A stretch of DNA of 64,000 nt from Rachycentron canadum (taxonomy: Eukaryota; Chordata; Actinopteri; Carangiformes; Rachycentridae): assembly GCA_038496675.1 (NCBI GenBank), contig CM076651.1, positions 14,770,322-14,834,321 of the forward strand, given 5' to 3'. Under the pieces are notes generated by a model, which was given only the letters and a program-made list of their open reading frames with translations, was not told the origin of the DNA and did not search any database. Position numbers and translations under genes: made by a program. Within the stretch, counting starts at the first letter, position 1. Every line of letters begins with the position of its first letter. Positions 54,801 through 62,166 of the stretch are shown piece after piece.

Positions 54801-56005
54801 GGGGGAAACTGGCAGAAAGAGACATTGTACAGGTGAGACATTTCAAACGTGTGGTTTGTCTCTCTGCTGACTATGGGAAGGAGATGGCTAATTTCTCCAA
54901 AACGCAATAGTAATCATTTTGCTCCATTAGTGATCATGTCTATCGATGGTAATGTTGTTTATTTAGTAGTCAAGATCTTAAGAAAATCATTTTATTGACC
55001 CTCTGGTCTCTAGCACTGCCACCAAGACAAAATCTTTACTTGTACTTGTGTGAAATCAAAATTCAGAAGTACAGCAGCAAATCCAGCAAATTCTTTCCAT
55101 ATTGGAGACTCCATCAGTTTTCTTCTCTTCTACATAAGATACCAGAAACTGATGGATGAAGACCTCTTCTTCTTTTGTCCCTAAAATCCTTTTCAACATC
55201 ACATCAGCAAATTCATGCAAGATGTTCAAATGAAGTTTAACTTCTCAGAATTAAATGACTTCCTCATTTTTCCTTTGCTGCCAATGTGAAAAAAACCCTC
55301 AAGTTTGACTTATAATCTTGTGTTACAGTGTTATGGCGAAGTGTTAACCAAAAAGGCTGCAGACCAACCTGTGACTTGTCAGCTTGGGCTGCTTATGTTT
55401 CCTCCTGACTTTCTGATGCCAGCAGTGGTTGTTGAGAGTGGAGACGACATTAAGGAAGAAATCTGCTGCTTTTCAGTAACACAAATTTTGACTAAGCCGT
55501 TTATACTGCAAACATTGTGTTCACTGCAATCCCTGCTCTCCATCACAATTACAGAAACATTGTACGTGCAGCAGTTGCAGGGTAGTTGCCTCCTATTGAG
55601 TAATGAGAAAAGATCATAGGGAAGCTCACATGTGATACTGTTGATACATCCAGTGTAACAGGTGAAACATCAGCAGGTAAAAACTGAAAGGTGGCTCAAG
55701 TGTCAAATCATCTGTACAATAATAATTGATGCAATGCTAGAACTTACTAAAAAAAGACCAAATGAGACCAAATGGCAATACGCAGTTACATACCTATCTT
55801 TTCCGTGTCATCACAGTTTGTTCCGTTTAGAGACTACATGGACCGCACAGGTAACCACGTGCTGAGCATGGCGAGGCTGGCTAAAGATGTGCTGGCTGAG
55901 ATCCCTGACCAGCTCATCTCCTACATGAAGAGCAGAGGCATTAAACCTAATCTCGTCCCACCGGCTTATTCGCCCAGCAACCTACCCCAGACCAACCCCG
56001 TCTGA
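5028..56005 (+). CDS. cpne5: Copine-5-like calcium-dependent phospholipid-binding protein, 19 exons, 5' end outside the window
   Basis: Copines are cytosolic proteins that move to membranes when calcium rises, through two C2 domains, and recruit partners through a C-terminal von Willebrand A-like domain. Join: 5028-5068, 5881-5927, 10111-10214, 11266-11305, 12490-12566, 24843-24906, 29874-29977, 30235-30339, 33217-33258, 33553-33628, 35566-35619, 36030-36091, 47002-47048, 48175-48356, 50133-50260, 51885-51987, 54440-54497, 54759-54832, 55817-56005. This is 1597 nt: one base of a split Arg codon, 531 codons and TGA. C2A is about residues 1-103, C2B 104-233, linker 234-251, A domain 252 to about 510. 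Calcium-ligand patterns are LDRD/KSDP and YDID in C2A, and LDKKD/KSDP and YDWDRD in C2B. The metal site is DFTAS at 282-286. SAEELGNCRD, AAAVQDGSQY and GVGQAEFDAMVELDGDD match CPNE5 as I recall it better than CPNE8 or CPNE9. The teleost co-orthologue (a or b) cannot be decided. The first exon lies upstream. Confidence 0.93.
5069..5880 (+). other. cpne5 intron, exons 1-2
   Basis: An 812-base GT-AG intron. Nothing but unique-looking sequence was seen. Its 3' end carries a strong polypyrimidine tract at about 5836-5879. Confidence 0.8.
5881..5927 (+). CDS. cpne5: cpne5 window exon 2 (C2A)
   Basis: The acceptor ctcgtctcag follows a long C/T tract, and the donor is gtaaga. It encodes residues 14-29, with a split Leu and then VVLYTQGVESKQWRE, the copine C2A strand with the conserved YTQG and QWRE blocks. 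It ends in phase 0. An assembly gap begins 98 bases downstream. Confidence 0.92.
6026..6415. other. Assembly gap (390 N)
   Basis: An unbroken run of N, entered from a C-rich tract (6011-6025) and left through a CA repeat. Simple-sequence flanks suggest the assembly broke in low-complexity DNA. The true length is unknown. Confidence 0.99.
6416..6440. repeat. (CA)n microsatellite at gap edge
   Basis: A CA dinucleotide run directly after the gap, probably continuing into it. Confidence 0.95.
7212..7405. repeat. Fragment of the 61.7-kb inverted-repeat family
   Basis: It shares with 61745-62182 the blocks 'gatga-aagattga', 'cacat-tctg', 'aagctcact--taac--attata' and 'aaaccaaag-gt', in the same order and orientation. 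Both termini are missing. The blocks 'ttgctttcttgctgag' and 'aagctacagccagga' are also ones I recall from this teleost family. Confidence 0.6.
10111..10214 (+). CDS. cpne5: cpne5 window exon 3 (C2A)
   Basis: The acceptor is tgatttag and the donor gtgagt. It encodes residues 30-63 and two bases of Val64. It starts FGRTEVIDNTLNPDFV and continues through DYFFEEKQNLRFD. The VIDNTLNPDFV block is a copine C2A hallmark, and EEKQNLRFD fits CPNE5 rather than CPNE8. Confidence 0.96.
10215..11265 (+). other. cpne5 intron, exons 3-4
   Basis: A 1.05-kb GT-AG intron with a pyrimidine-rich stretch at about 10300-10435. No repeat or gene recognised. Confidence 0.8.
11266..11305 (+). CDS. cpne5: cpne5 window exon 4 (C2A second calcium loop)
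   Basis: A small 40-base exon with acceptor gatttcag and donor gtaagt. It completes Val64 and encodes YDIDSKSPDLAKH (65-77). The two Asp residues of YDID are the expected calcium ligands of the second C2A loop. It ends in phase 0. Confidence 0.94.
11306..12489 (+). other. cpne5 intron, exons 4-5
   Basis: A 1.2-kb GT-AG intron, strongly pyrimidine-rich at 12060-12300. Open frames here are by-products of that composition. No gene recognised. Confidence 0.8.
12490..12566 (+). CDS. cpne5: cpne5 window exon 5 (end of C2A)
   Basis: The acceptor is acatggcag and the donor gtatgt. It encodes residues 78-102, beginning DFLGQVYCTLGEIVGSP and ending RLEKPL, plus two bases of Gly103. The leading Asp is the last C2A calcium ligand. 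In mammalian CPNE5 and CPNE9, as I recall them, an insert of about 21 residues follows here. In this reading the exon joins straight to GIPGKKCG. Confidence 0.94.
13394..13406 (+). promoter_or_regulatory. DR1 nuclear-receptor half-site pair, first
   Basis: Two AGGTCA half-sites in direct orientation one base apart, a perfect DR1. DR1 is the consensus for RXR heterodimers with PPAR and for HNF4-type receptors. It lies within an interspersed repeat, so it may be inert. Confidence 0.4.
13510..13522 (+). promoter_or_regulatory. DR1 nuclear-receptor half-site pair, second
   Basis: A second perfect AGGTCA-A-AGGTCA, starting 116 bases after the start of the first and in the same repeat copy. Confidence 0.4.
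14110..14143. repeat. (CA)n microsatellite
   Basis: A CA run with one AG interruption, inside the long exon 5-6 intron. Confidence 0.93.
14470..14620. repeat. Possible teleost repeat fragment
   Basis: The stretch with 'cacaatctttcccttaccct' and 'gttgcccaaacataaccaca' resembles a repeat I recall from fish genomes. Boundaries are uncertain. Confidence 0.3.
17748..17770. repeat. (TCATC)n short tandem repeat
   Basis: About four pentanucleotide units ending in a diverged TCGTC. Confidence 0.8.
19033..19044. repeat. Poly-C run
   Basis: Twelve consecutive C residues. The minus strand is therefore a G run. Confidence 0.9.
24843..24906 (+). CDS. cpne5: cpne5 window exon 6 (start of C2B)
   Basis: The acceptor is tgtttttacag and the donor gtaagt. 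It completes Gly103 and encodes residues 104-124, GIPGKKCGTII then LSAEELGNCR. LSAEEL is the CPNE5-like version of this strand; CPNE8 and CPNE9 have LTAEEL as I recall them. It is isolated between introns of 12.3 kb and 5.0 kb. Confidence 0.94.
26595..26618. repeat. (TG)n microsatellite
   Basis: An uninterrupted TG run of about 12 units in the exon 6-7 intron. Confidence 0.93.
29147..29165. repeat. (ATTT)n short tandem repeat
   Basis: Four TTTA units running into a T tract. Confidence 0.75.
29874..29977 (+). CDS. cpne5: cpne5 window exon 7 (C2B first calcium loop)
   Basis: The acceptor is tctgtag and the donor gtgagt. It encodes residues 125-158 and two bases of Thr159. It includes MQFCANKLDKKDFFGKSDP and then FMVFYRSNEDG. 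LDKKD and KSDP form the first C2B calcium-binding loop, and this stretch is nearly invariant across copines. Confidence 0.97.
30235..30339 (+). CDS. cpne5: cpne5 window exon 8 (C2B)
   Basis: The acceptor is catctccag and the donor gtagga. It completes Thr159, encodes residues 160-193 (FTICHKTEVVKNTLNPLWQ, then PFSIPVRALCNGDYD) and ends with two bases of Arg194. The preceding intron is only 257 bases. VVKNTLNP...WQPFSIP is closer to CPNE9 as I recall it, although most of the protein points to CPNE5. Confidence 0.97.
30340..33216 (+). other. cpne5 intron, exons 8-9
   Basis: A 2.9-kb GT-AG intron with the longest visible TG microsatellite (30824-30876) and a short tandem duplication at about 31869-31890. 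No gene recognised. Confidence 0.8.
30824..30876. repeat. (TG)n microsatellite
   Basis: An uninterrupted TG run of about 26 units, the longest dinucleotide array visible here. Length polymorphism is likely. Confidence 0.96.
33217..33258 (+). CDS. cpne5: cpne5 window exon 9 (42-base exon, C2B second calcium loop)
   Basis: The acceptor is gtttcacag and the donor gtaatg. It completes Arg194 and encodes TIKVEVYDWDRDG (195-207), then two bases of Ser208. YDWDRD holds the second set of C2B calcium-binding aspartates. It was found by homology and splice phase because it is too short to stand out as an open frame. Confidence 0.93.
33553..33628 (+). CDS. cpne5: cpne5 window exon 10 (end of C2B)
   Basis: The acceptor is cttcag and the donor gtgtgt. 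It completes Ser208 and encodes residues 209-233, starting HDFIGEFTTSYKELCRG and ending LNIYE. HDFIGE closes the second calcium loop. Cys at 222 stands where I recall Ala or Ser in human copines. It ends in phase 0. Confidence 0.96.
33629..35565 (+). other. cpne5 intron, exons 10-11
   Basis: A 1.9-kb GT-AG intron of apparently unique sequence. Nothing else was recognised. Confidence 0.8.
35566..35619 (+). CDS. cpne5: cpne5 window exon 11 (lysine-rich C2B to A-domain linker)
   Basis: An 18-codon exon, phase 0 at both ends, with acceptor ataccag and donor gtgaga. It encodes VVNAKKKIKKKRYINSGT (234-251). Eight of the 18 residues are Lys or Arg, the basic linker typical of this copine subgroup. 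The symmetric phase means skipping it would keep the frame. Confidence 0.94.
35620..36029 (+). other. cpne5 intron, exons 11-12
   Basis: A 410-base GT-AG intron. Nothing else seen in it. Confidence 0.8.
36030..36091 (+). CDS. cpne5: cpne5 window exon 12 (start of A domain)
   Basis: The acceptor is ctctctcag and the donor gtaagt. It encodes VSLLSFIVESEHTFLDYIKG (252-271) and two bases of Gly272. The FLDYIKGG motif is conserved in copines just before the A-domain core. The next intron is 10.9 kb. Confidence 0.96.
38190..38420. repeat. Second, degraded copy of the 13.2-kb repeat
   Basis: It shares with 13240-13680 the blocks around 'atatctcagtaaca', 'gggaatttcttcaa', 'cttggactc', 'gaactgatcagattttggtggtcaaagg' (in pieces) and 'gacaaaatgatga'. 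Orientation is the same. The AGGTCA pairs have been lost to substitutions. Confidence 0.6.
38643..38664. repeat. Perfect 22-bp palindrome
   Basis: The sequence reads the same on both strands, centred on GGTGCACC, with arms beginning AACAGAA and ending TTCTGTT. It contains opposed AGGTG and CACCT boxes. No role is established. Confidence 0.9.
45430..45560. repeat. Possible teleost repeat fragment (AAAGCAGCAAATCC family)
   Basis: 'gaaaagcagcaaatccat', 'cttttgcttgataaatgact' and 'gattaattgattat' occur in the order I recall from an abundant fish repeat. An apparent reverse-orientation relative lies at 63715-63930. Confidence 0.45.
47002..47048 (+). CDS. cpne5: cpne5 window exon 13 (A-domain metal site)
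   Basis: The acceptor is tctgttgcag and the donor gtgagt. It completes Gly272 and encodes TQIHFTVAIDFTASN (273-287), then one base of Gly288. DFTAS is the copine form of the DxSxS metal-ion motif, with Thr at the middle position as is usual for copines. His at 276 replaces the Asn I recall in human CPNE5. Confidence 0.95.
47049..48174 (+). other. cpne5 intron, exons 13-14
   Basis: A 1.1-kb GT-AG intron. Nothing else recognised. Confidence 0.8.
48175..48356 (+). CDS. cpne5: cpne5 window exon 14 (A domain)
   Basis: Among the longest coding exons, with acceptor gtcttgaaag and donor gtgagc. It completes Gly288 and encodes residues 289-348. Visible blocks are NPSQSTSLHYMNPYQMNAYA, VGEIIQDYDSDKMFPALGFG and AKLPPDGRVSHEFPL. 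The NPSQSTSLHYM and RVSHEFPL variants match CPNE5. It ends in phase 0. Confidence 0.97.
48357..50132 (+). other. cpne5 intron, exons 14-15
   Basis: A 1.8-kb GT-AG intron. Nothing else recognised. Confidence 0.8.
50133..50260 (+). CDS. cpne5: cpne5 window exon 15 (A domain)
   Basis: The acceptor is tttttctcag and the donor gtacaa, a weaker donor than its neighbours. It encodes residues 349-390 and two bases of Arg391. Blocks are NGNIENPYCNGMEGILEAYH and QLYGPTNFAPVVNHVA. The QLYGPTNFAPV motif is strongly conserved in copines. Confidence 0.96.
50261..51884 (+). other. cpne5 intron, exons 15-16
   Basis: A 1.6-kb GT-AG intron with a long T run at about 51680-51701. Confidence 0.8.
51680..51701. 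repeat. Poly-T run
   Basis: A T homopolymer of about 22 bases in the exon 15-16 intron. It could be the A-tail of a minus-strand retroposon, but no body was recognised beside it. Confidence 0.85.
51885..51987 (+). CDS. cpne5: cpne5 window exon 16 (A-domain core strand)
   Basis: The acceptor is ctgtttcag and the donor gtaagt. It completes Arg391 and encodes residues 392-425: YAAAVQDGSQYFVLLIITDG and VISDMAQTKEAIVN. The hydrophobic strand ending in ITDG corresponds to the A-domain strand that carries the third metal-site loop. AAAVQDG is CPNE5-like. Confidence 0.97.
51988..54439 (+). other. cpne5 intron, exons 16-17
   Basis: A 2.5-kb GT-AG intron. The open frame at 52322-52732 has no similarity I recognise and no splice-consistent context. 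Confidence 0.8.
54440..54497 (+). CDS. cpne5: cpne5 window exon 17 (A domain)
   Basis: The acceptor is catgacag and the donor gtgaga. It encodes AAKLPMSIIIVGVGQAEFD (426-444) and one base of Ala445. IIIVGVG is the conserved A-domain strand. GQAEFD, against GPAEFD in CPNE8 and GPAMFE in CPNE9 as I recall them, supports the CPNE5 assignment. Confidence 0.96.
54759..54832 (+). CDS. cpne5: cpne5 window exon 18 (A domain)
   Basis: The acceptor is ctctgtag and the donor gtgaga. It completes Ala445 and encodes MVELDGDDIRISSRGKLAER, then DIVQ (446-469). ELDGDD and RGKLAERDIVQ are copine family signatures. It is separated from the previous exon by only 261 bases. Confidence 0.96.
54833..55816 (+). 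other. cpne5 intron, exons 18-19
   Basis: A 984-base GT-AG intron. It contains an incidental 104-codon open frame (55305-55619) with no recognisable domain. Confidence 0.8.
55817..56005 (+). CDS. cpne5: cpne5 terminal coding exon
   Basis: The acceptor is tcatcacag, followed by 62 codons and TGA. It encodes residues 470-531: FVPFRDYMDRTGNHVLSMAR, then AKDVLAEIPDQLISYMKSRG and a short proline-rich tail ending NLPQTNPV. Everything up to the SYMK region is conserved with CPNE5. The tail has diverged, as it does in all copines. Confidence 0.97.
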   Translation, partial: FVPFRDYMDRTGNHVLSMARLAKDVLAEIPDQLISYMKSRGIKPNLVPPAYSPSNLPQTNPV

Positions 56006-56453
56006 ACCGCCCCACCACACAGCTCTGCGTTGGGGTAGGACAGGGGCGGGATTGTTTGGAACCCGGCGCCTCCACCAAACACCCTTCAAGGAGAGAAAGG
56101 AAGCGCTTTTGAGGGTCTTTCGTAAATATTAATCTGGCTAAACAAAAACATGGTGAGACTCCATTGTGGTCTGGAGCATTAAGACTGTTTTGGGGGGAAC
56201 CTGCTGATGATCAAGGAGTCTTTTCTTTCTTGAGCACGTGAGGATTAGAGCGCTGAGAAAGGCCCAGGGTGGAAGGAGGCTGTAGTTGTTTGCTGTCAAA
56301 CCTGTCCAAGTGGTGATGTAATGGATAGCAAGTAAACCCCGTAGAGAGGGTCTGTTCGAAGGCATAAATATATTAGAATGTGCCAGTGTGTATCATGTTT
56401 GTGATACCTTTTGGAGTTAATGTGTGTTAAACTAGGAGATCATGTGTATACTA

Positions 56454-56466
56454 ATTTATTTATTTA
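56454..56466 (+). promoter_or_regulatory. AU-rich element in 3' UTR
   Basis: Three overlapping ATTTA pentamers lie about 46 bases before the first poly(A) signal. Overlapping AUUUA motifs in a 3' UTR are the classic context for AU-rich-element control of mRNA stability. The function here is inferred from position and motif only. Confidence 0.5.
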
Positions 56467-56511
56467 TTGCAGAAATAACTGATTCTTTTGTGGGGGTTTT
56501 AAAGTTTGGGG

Positions 56512-56517
56512 AATAAA
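56512..56517 (+). terminator. poly(A) signal AATAAA, first proximal
   Basis: A canonical AATAAA hexamer about 507 bases after the stop codon, followed by a T-rich stretch at 56521-56552 that could serve as the downstream element. Confidence 0.6.
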
Positions 56518-56564
56518 GTCATATTTCCCCTGTAGTTTTCCATCTTATATTTTGTGACCAGTGT

Positions 56565-56570
56565 AATAAA
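56565..56570 (+). terminator. poly(A) signal AATAAA, second proximal
   Basis: A second AATAAA 53 bases after the first. It would give only a slightly longer transcript. Confidence 0.45.
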
Positions 56571-56786
56571 AAGTCCCCATTTCTACTTTGATAAGGACTG
56601 TAATATAAAAGCATGTGATAAAACCTATTCTGCAGTTTATGAATCATTTTCACTGATGGGTAACTTTTGATTGCAAGCTGTAATGTAGGAGACCTGCTGT
56701 GAGCTGTTGCCATACTAATTTTCCAGCACCATGTCTTATACGTATTTCTAATATTTATAGTAACAGAATGCACTAATTACTGTCCA

Positions 56787-56792
56787 AATAAA
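56787..56792 (+). terminator. poly(A) signal AATAAA, third proximal
   Basis: The third AATAAA is followed by a GT-rich stretch (aggttgtaatgtt), a good match to a cleavage-site context. It is a strong candidate for a main proximal end. Confidence 0.5.
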
Positions 56793-59598
56793 AAGCACAA
56801 AGGTTGTAATGTTAATAAGCTGAAAACCACTATTTTGAAAGAACCAACAGCCACCACAATGAAAATAATGGATCTCACATTATGTTTTCATCGTCTTCCA
56901 CCATCATTTTGAACAGGATGACAACAAGTCTATTAGTATATTTATAAGAAAACAATTATAGAGGTGTAATAAAAAATGAAAATTTATTATAAAAACTATA
57001 TGTTTACAGGAAATAAGATAAATAATTAAAGCACATATGCTTTCCCTGTTAGTATGCAGACAGGTAAATGACTGTATTTCCTGTCTTTCTGTTTGTGTTT
57101 CTTTCCATTGGATTTGTTGTGCACTTTATTGTCTGGGATTTTGTTTGGTGCTTTTTAAGGACCCTATATATATAATCTTTTGAAAGACTGATGTCAACTA
57201 ACACCAACTTTTATTTATCCTTAAATTGATTTGTTTTCCCAGTAAACTGAACAATCACAAATCTTGCAACAGAGTATGAAATACATGAATGTTTTTTAAG
57301 GTGATCTAAAGCAAAACAACGAGTCCATCTCCTCTGATTCACTCAGTGTGTTACGTGTGCATTGTCTCTGCTATGTTTTACTCTTTCATTTTCATACTGA
57401 TGACATTGTTTTACAATAATGCACTTCAGCCCATTGTATAACCAAACATGAGGGTAACATTTTAATACCTAAGACATAATTTCACAACTTTATTTTACAA
57501 ATAAATAGAAGTCCATACATCTTCATTTGCTCACTGCAGTTCTTTTTAGTGACTATATACAAGGTTTTTAAAAAGAGTTACAGCCATTCGTGTGCACCCT
57601 GAGTTATCTATTTATTGTATAATGACCATTACTTTCACTAGTATCTCTCAGTCACTCAATATCTCAATCCAAATGTGCCTATTATATGGAAACATATCCA
57701 AATTCAGTTACCCAGGTGTTACTCTGCCAGCAGCAGCAGGTCTCATGTTTAAGATGTACACATAGAAAATGTTGGTGACGATAAAACTGTTGTAAGATTA
57801 GGACTATTCCAGCCTCAGTGACTGATGCGCACTGTCTCTAGCAGTGTTGTGTACTTTTTATACTTACAGCTCTTCATTAATGATCTTCAAAGTAATGAAA
57901 GTTAAGAGTGTTGCTGAGCCTTGTACAATATTCAAAGTCAAGACTTGTTTACAATTTAACTGTGGCTCTTTACATTGCTCCAGGAAAAAGTAAACATTCA
58001 TGGGTTTCATTAGGAAGTGAGTATATTTTTGATTTGTTGTGTTATTCAGTCTTACTTTGTACTCTCAGAGTTTCCTTGAATGACACTGAAGAACTAAAGT
58101 TTACAAAGATCTGTTGTGTCGTTCTCTGAGAATGTGAAGCTCTTATTTTTCACTTTGTTTTGTGTTTACATTGTTCATGTTGCATTACAATGGTTGTAAG
58201 CTGTTCAGTGTTCTTTGACTCCCATTGCTTTATTGCTTTCAGAGAGAAGACAGTCTAATGATGTAGCAGAAACTCAGTCCAGAGGCAGTGAACTCCTTCT
58301 GTCACAGGCCCAACACCATGTTTTTTTCTGTTTTAATTTTTCATCAGTGATGACGTTTCTCCCTCAGAAGACAAAGCAGCGTTCAATCTGCTGCCAAATT
58401 CTCTTGCTCTTCAGAAGTGAAATGAGGCCACTAACTTTTTAATGACATAACACTCATAAATACCAGTATACCTCTACAGAAAGCCATTCAAGCCAAAAAG
58501 AAATATACACTTAATACATTTGTTATCAAATATATTTAGATAAGTATTATGATTTACTAACTTAAACATCATTAAATTATAAATATATGATATATATATT
58601 TATTTTGCAAGTAATCTCTTTAAATTCTACTTTTCAAAGCGATTTGTATTTTTTTCACATTTTTCACTTCAAAACAATAACAAAGTACTCATTACTCAGA
58701 AAATTAACTTGGGAATGTTTGTTGTTTGGCAGGCATGATGTCTGTCAGCAGGTCCGCATCAGCATGCAGCTCATATACTGAGTGTGATTGATAGAAAAGA
58801 GGAAATGAAAACCTGGAGTGGAGGTGAAGGCGCATGTTGTGTGCACATTTCAAACATAGTTCATGTAATTAATACTAATCAAAAATCACTTAAGGTAGAA
58901 TTAAATGGCTTTTTGGCTGTTCTAAGATTACAACAAGCTGCACCTGAAGCCTGTTCCAAAAAAATACCCTCAAAAATCTGCTATCCTCAGTAGTAACTAG
59001 ATAATCAATAAATCTGAAACTAGCACAGTAATGACATTTATGCAATTGTGAAACATTAAATTATTATGAAATATATTTTTCAGTCTAAGAGATGTCTTTC
59101 CAACAATACAATTATTTATTTTGTCCTGGTGGAAATGGCTTTGATTTTCCCTTCTTTTTGAATTTTCTTTGAGGCTGAACTCTAATTATGTACATAAGCC
59201 CCATATAAAGACTATTCAGTGCCAAAATGTGTTCAGATGAACTTGGCCTCTAGACAATGTGCATGTTTGTGCCAAAAAGGCAGGAAGTTTTGGTAGTCTG
59301 CCTTCATTTCACCTGATTAGTGCATCTGCCATGTGTTTCATTTGTTACTCTGGATGTTATTTAGAAATAACAGCCAGTTCTAGCATGTTGTATCTCTGGG
59401 TTCTTTCCATTCTGTTCCTACGAGACACATACTGTATATGGGTTATTCTTACCACTACTCCTGTTTTATCCCAGGTTGTTTACATACCTCTCTGACTTGC
59501 ATGCTGAATAATTTCCAAACCAGGTGTTGGACATGATATTGTTACATGATACTGTGGTTTGTGAAATGCTTTGTAATGGATTGCCTTAACCGAAGATT

Positions 59599-59604
59599 AA
59601 TAAA
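59599..59604 (+). terminator. possible distal poly(A) signal
   Basis: AATAAA with a T/G-rich sequence downstream (gggttttttgtatgtttgctg) in an AT-rich region without coding potential. It could end a long cpne5 3' UTR of about 3.6 kb or be incidental. Confidence 0.3.
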
Positions 59605-60309
59605 ATATTGACAACTTTGGCAGAATGCAAGAATGGGTTTTTTGTATGTTTGCTGAGATAAAGCTAGTAACTTCCATTTAAATCTACAGTAACTGTTTTT
59701 CTTTTTAACACTTAGAGGCAGTGGAAAGTAACTGTGAAGGAATCACAGCTATATTATATAAAAGCTAAATGTTGGACTCCAAGGCTTGGGAGTAGGCAGA
59801 GCTCACTGGTTAGGGTTGGGGACACATTTAGGTTCAGATAACCGTTAATGGGAACATACTTCATATTCCCCAGAATGTCCTCCCGGTACTTGAAATCTAA
59901 GGCCAAATGTTGAATGTGTGAGCAATGGCTTATTTATAAATCCAGCAGTAACAGAGCAACATATTATTTATTAGAGTTGTGTTTCTAGCCACCTGAGTCC
60001 AACATTTACTCTCCCGAGAGACATATCTAGAAGTAAAGCGTTGCCAAATGTGCCTGTCTGCTGCTTGGTCCTGCAGCTGAAAACATAACTATGAGAGACT
60101 ACAACAGCAAAGCTGTGGACTGGGCAGCAAAACAATGAGCTGAGACTTTATAGAACTGTAGCAGCAGATTGAACTGATATTTCATCTTTGTAGGTTCATC
60201 ACTATAAAGTAATAACTAATGAATACAGTACTTAGTGTTAAAATTTAAATATCGCCACACAAAATGGTAAAAAATATTTTTATTGAACAAGAGCAGATTT
60301 ATTTTTTCA

Positions 60310-60535
60310 TACTTCCATCTATTATGTATACCACTTATCTGTGCAGCTTTGCACTGGCACCAATCCCAGCTGACATTGGGCAAGGGCGGGGTACACCCAC
60401 AGAGACAACAACCATTCATGCCCACATTCACGCCAAGTGCAATTTTTAGAGTCACCAATTAACCTAACCTGCATGTCTTTGAACTGAGGGGAGGAAGCCC
60501 AGTTACCTGGAGAGAACCCAGGTCTCAGAGTTTAC
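60310..60535. repeat. Teleost interspersed repeat, diverged
   Basis: It contains, in order, 'accaatcccagctgacattg', 'ggcggggtacaccc', 'caaccattcatgcccacatt', 'agagtcaccaattaacctaa', 'cctgcatgtctttg' and 'ggagagaaccca'. This is the familiar order of a very common percomorph repeat. A middle block I expect after 'ggggtacaccc' is missing, so the copy is internally deleted. The match is from memory. Confidence 0.75.
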
Positions 60536-60899
60536 TTGCTGTGAGGTGACAGTGATAAGTTTTCAATATTAGGCAGAAATTTCCCCCTGTATTGAGAACC
60601 CTAAAAAGAAAATATACCCAAGACAAAATTTTAGAGATTGCACAACTAATAAGAATTTTGGAAACCTCAAACTCAGACCACATAAATACAGACAGGTGCT
60701 TTTCAAAGTGAAATAAATTCAAAGGTATTTAAAGTTTATTTTTCAAAATGCTTCTCTTCTGCTAACATAAATCACTATGGCAAATCCAGATTTTTTGTTT
60801 TCTCCACTTCTCCAACTTGCATTACCCACAATGCATCCTGACAGCTGATATTTATTTATTAGTTTATTGAGATTCTGGTTTGTTATGCTAGTAGCAGCT

Positions 60900-61170
60900 G
60901 ATTTAGCCTCAAACCACTACCCTCAAACAAAGATAAGTGGGCCACAGAGGTCTGGTAAGGTCACTTCTTTCTCAGTCCACACCACCAGATATGTTTTCAT
61001 TTTAAAACTTCTAGTTTTCAATCCAAACCACTTAGCAGACTTCACACAGCTCCCTCTGGAGCCACTAAAGGCTTAATACAACTTTTTTTCCCATATACAT
61101 GGAGTAGCAGTTACTAACCAAGACTGTAAACAGACTTTGATGTGTAAAATCATTGGAGTTCCCCTTTAAG
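60900..61170. repeat. Possible teleost repeat fragment
   Basis: The end 'aagactgtaaacagactttg', 'atgtgtaaaatcattggag' and 'ttcccctttaa' resembles the terminus of a short fish transposon family. The opposite inverted end was not found, so the left boundary is a guess. Confidence 0.35.
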
Positions 61171-61744
61171 CCCAGCTGTCTTAACTACGTTTCCCCTTTT
61201 TTCATCTTTTTTTCAGATCATACATTGGAAAAGCTGCTGTCATTAGATTTTTATTGCAGGCTTTTTTTTTAACAAGATGGTTGATTCGTATCTACTCATA
61301 TCTCCCCCAGGGAGGCTGATGTCCAATCAGCTATGAGAGCTGTCCCCTCACAGAACGTGTTCTCCTTAGAAATCTGTTTTTTTCCCCCTAATAAGATGCA
61401 CTGCTGATGAATCAAGCTGTCCATGCACCTTGGAAGAGGGAGACAGCAGCTGTAGCCATAAATTACCAGTCTAAGACTGAGCCAAGACCTCCCTTACCCA
61501 CCCACTTACTGCCTGAACAATAACCTCCGACTGGCAGCCAGGAAGAAAATCAACAGCTAATGACATGCAATTATACCCTACTTATATATAACATTTCACA
61601 TGTATAATATGCAAAAATCATTCACAAGAGTACTGCTCAGAATGAATTGCACCAATTACTCTGGCGTTCTGGCAGGCAACATTTTATGAGCCAAAATAGA
61701 TATTGAAAAACCACTCTCAGCATAGTCTGTACATGGCAAAGACG

Positions 61745-61760
61745 ATTAAAGGACTAGTTC
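61745..61760 (+). repeat. Left terminal inverted repeat
   Basis: Sixteen bases exactly inverted at 62167-62182. Confidence 0.9.
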
Positions 61761-62166
61761 AAGATTTAGGGAAACACACTCAGTCACTCTCCTGCCAAGT
61801 GTTTGATGAGAAGATTGACACCACACATTTCTGTACAACCAGTGAAAAGCTTGGCCCGGCATAAAGACGAGGGGAAACAGCCTGGCTCTGTCCAAAAGTA
61901 ACAAAACCAACCTACCGGCATCTTGAAAGCTCACTGCTAACACATTATATTCAACCATACAAAAAACCAAAGCGTAAAACTGACAAGTTGCAGTTTTACA
62001 GAGGATTATTTCCTCTGGCAGTCCAGTCGTCACCATCGCAGACCCTTTATCTTATTTTCAGTCTTTTTGATCAGCTAAACAAACCCTGCCTCATAATTAT
62101 CCACCAGATATTTAATATCAGTCCTCTCATCTAATTCTCCGCAACTGAGCTTATTGTCCAAATGTG

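Larger units (their letters stand above)
56006..56815 (+). other. cpne5: cpne5 proximal 3' UTR
   Basis: Sequence after the TGA with no further coding potential. It ends in a cluster of three AATAAA signals at 56512, 56565 and 56787, so alternative cleavage within about 300 bases is likely. The first 250 bases are GC-richer than the rest. The exact 3' end is inferred from the signals, not observed. Confidence 0.7.

Noticed and set aside
55305..55619. A 104-codon open frame just before the last exon
   Set aside because: No domain or splice context was recognised, and it lies wholly inside a GT-AG intron.
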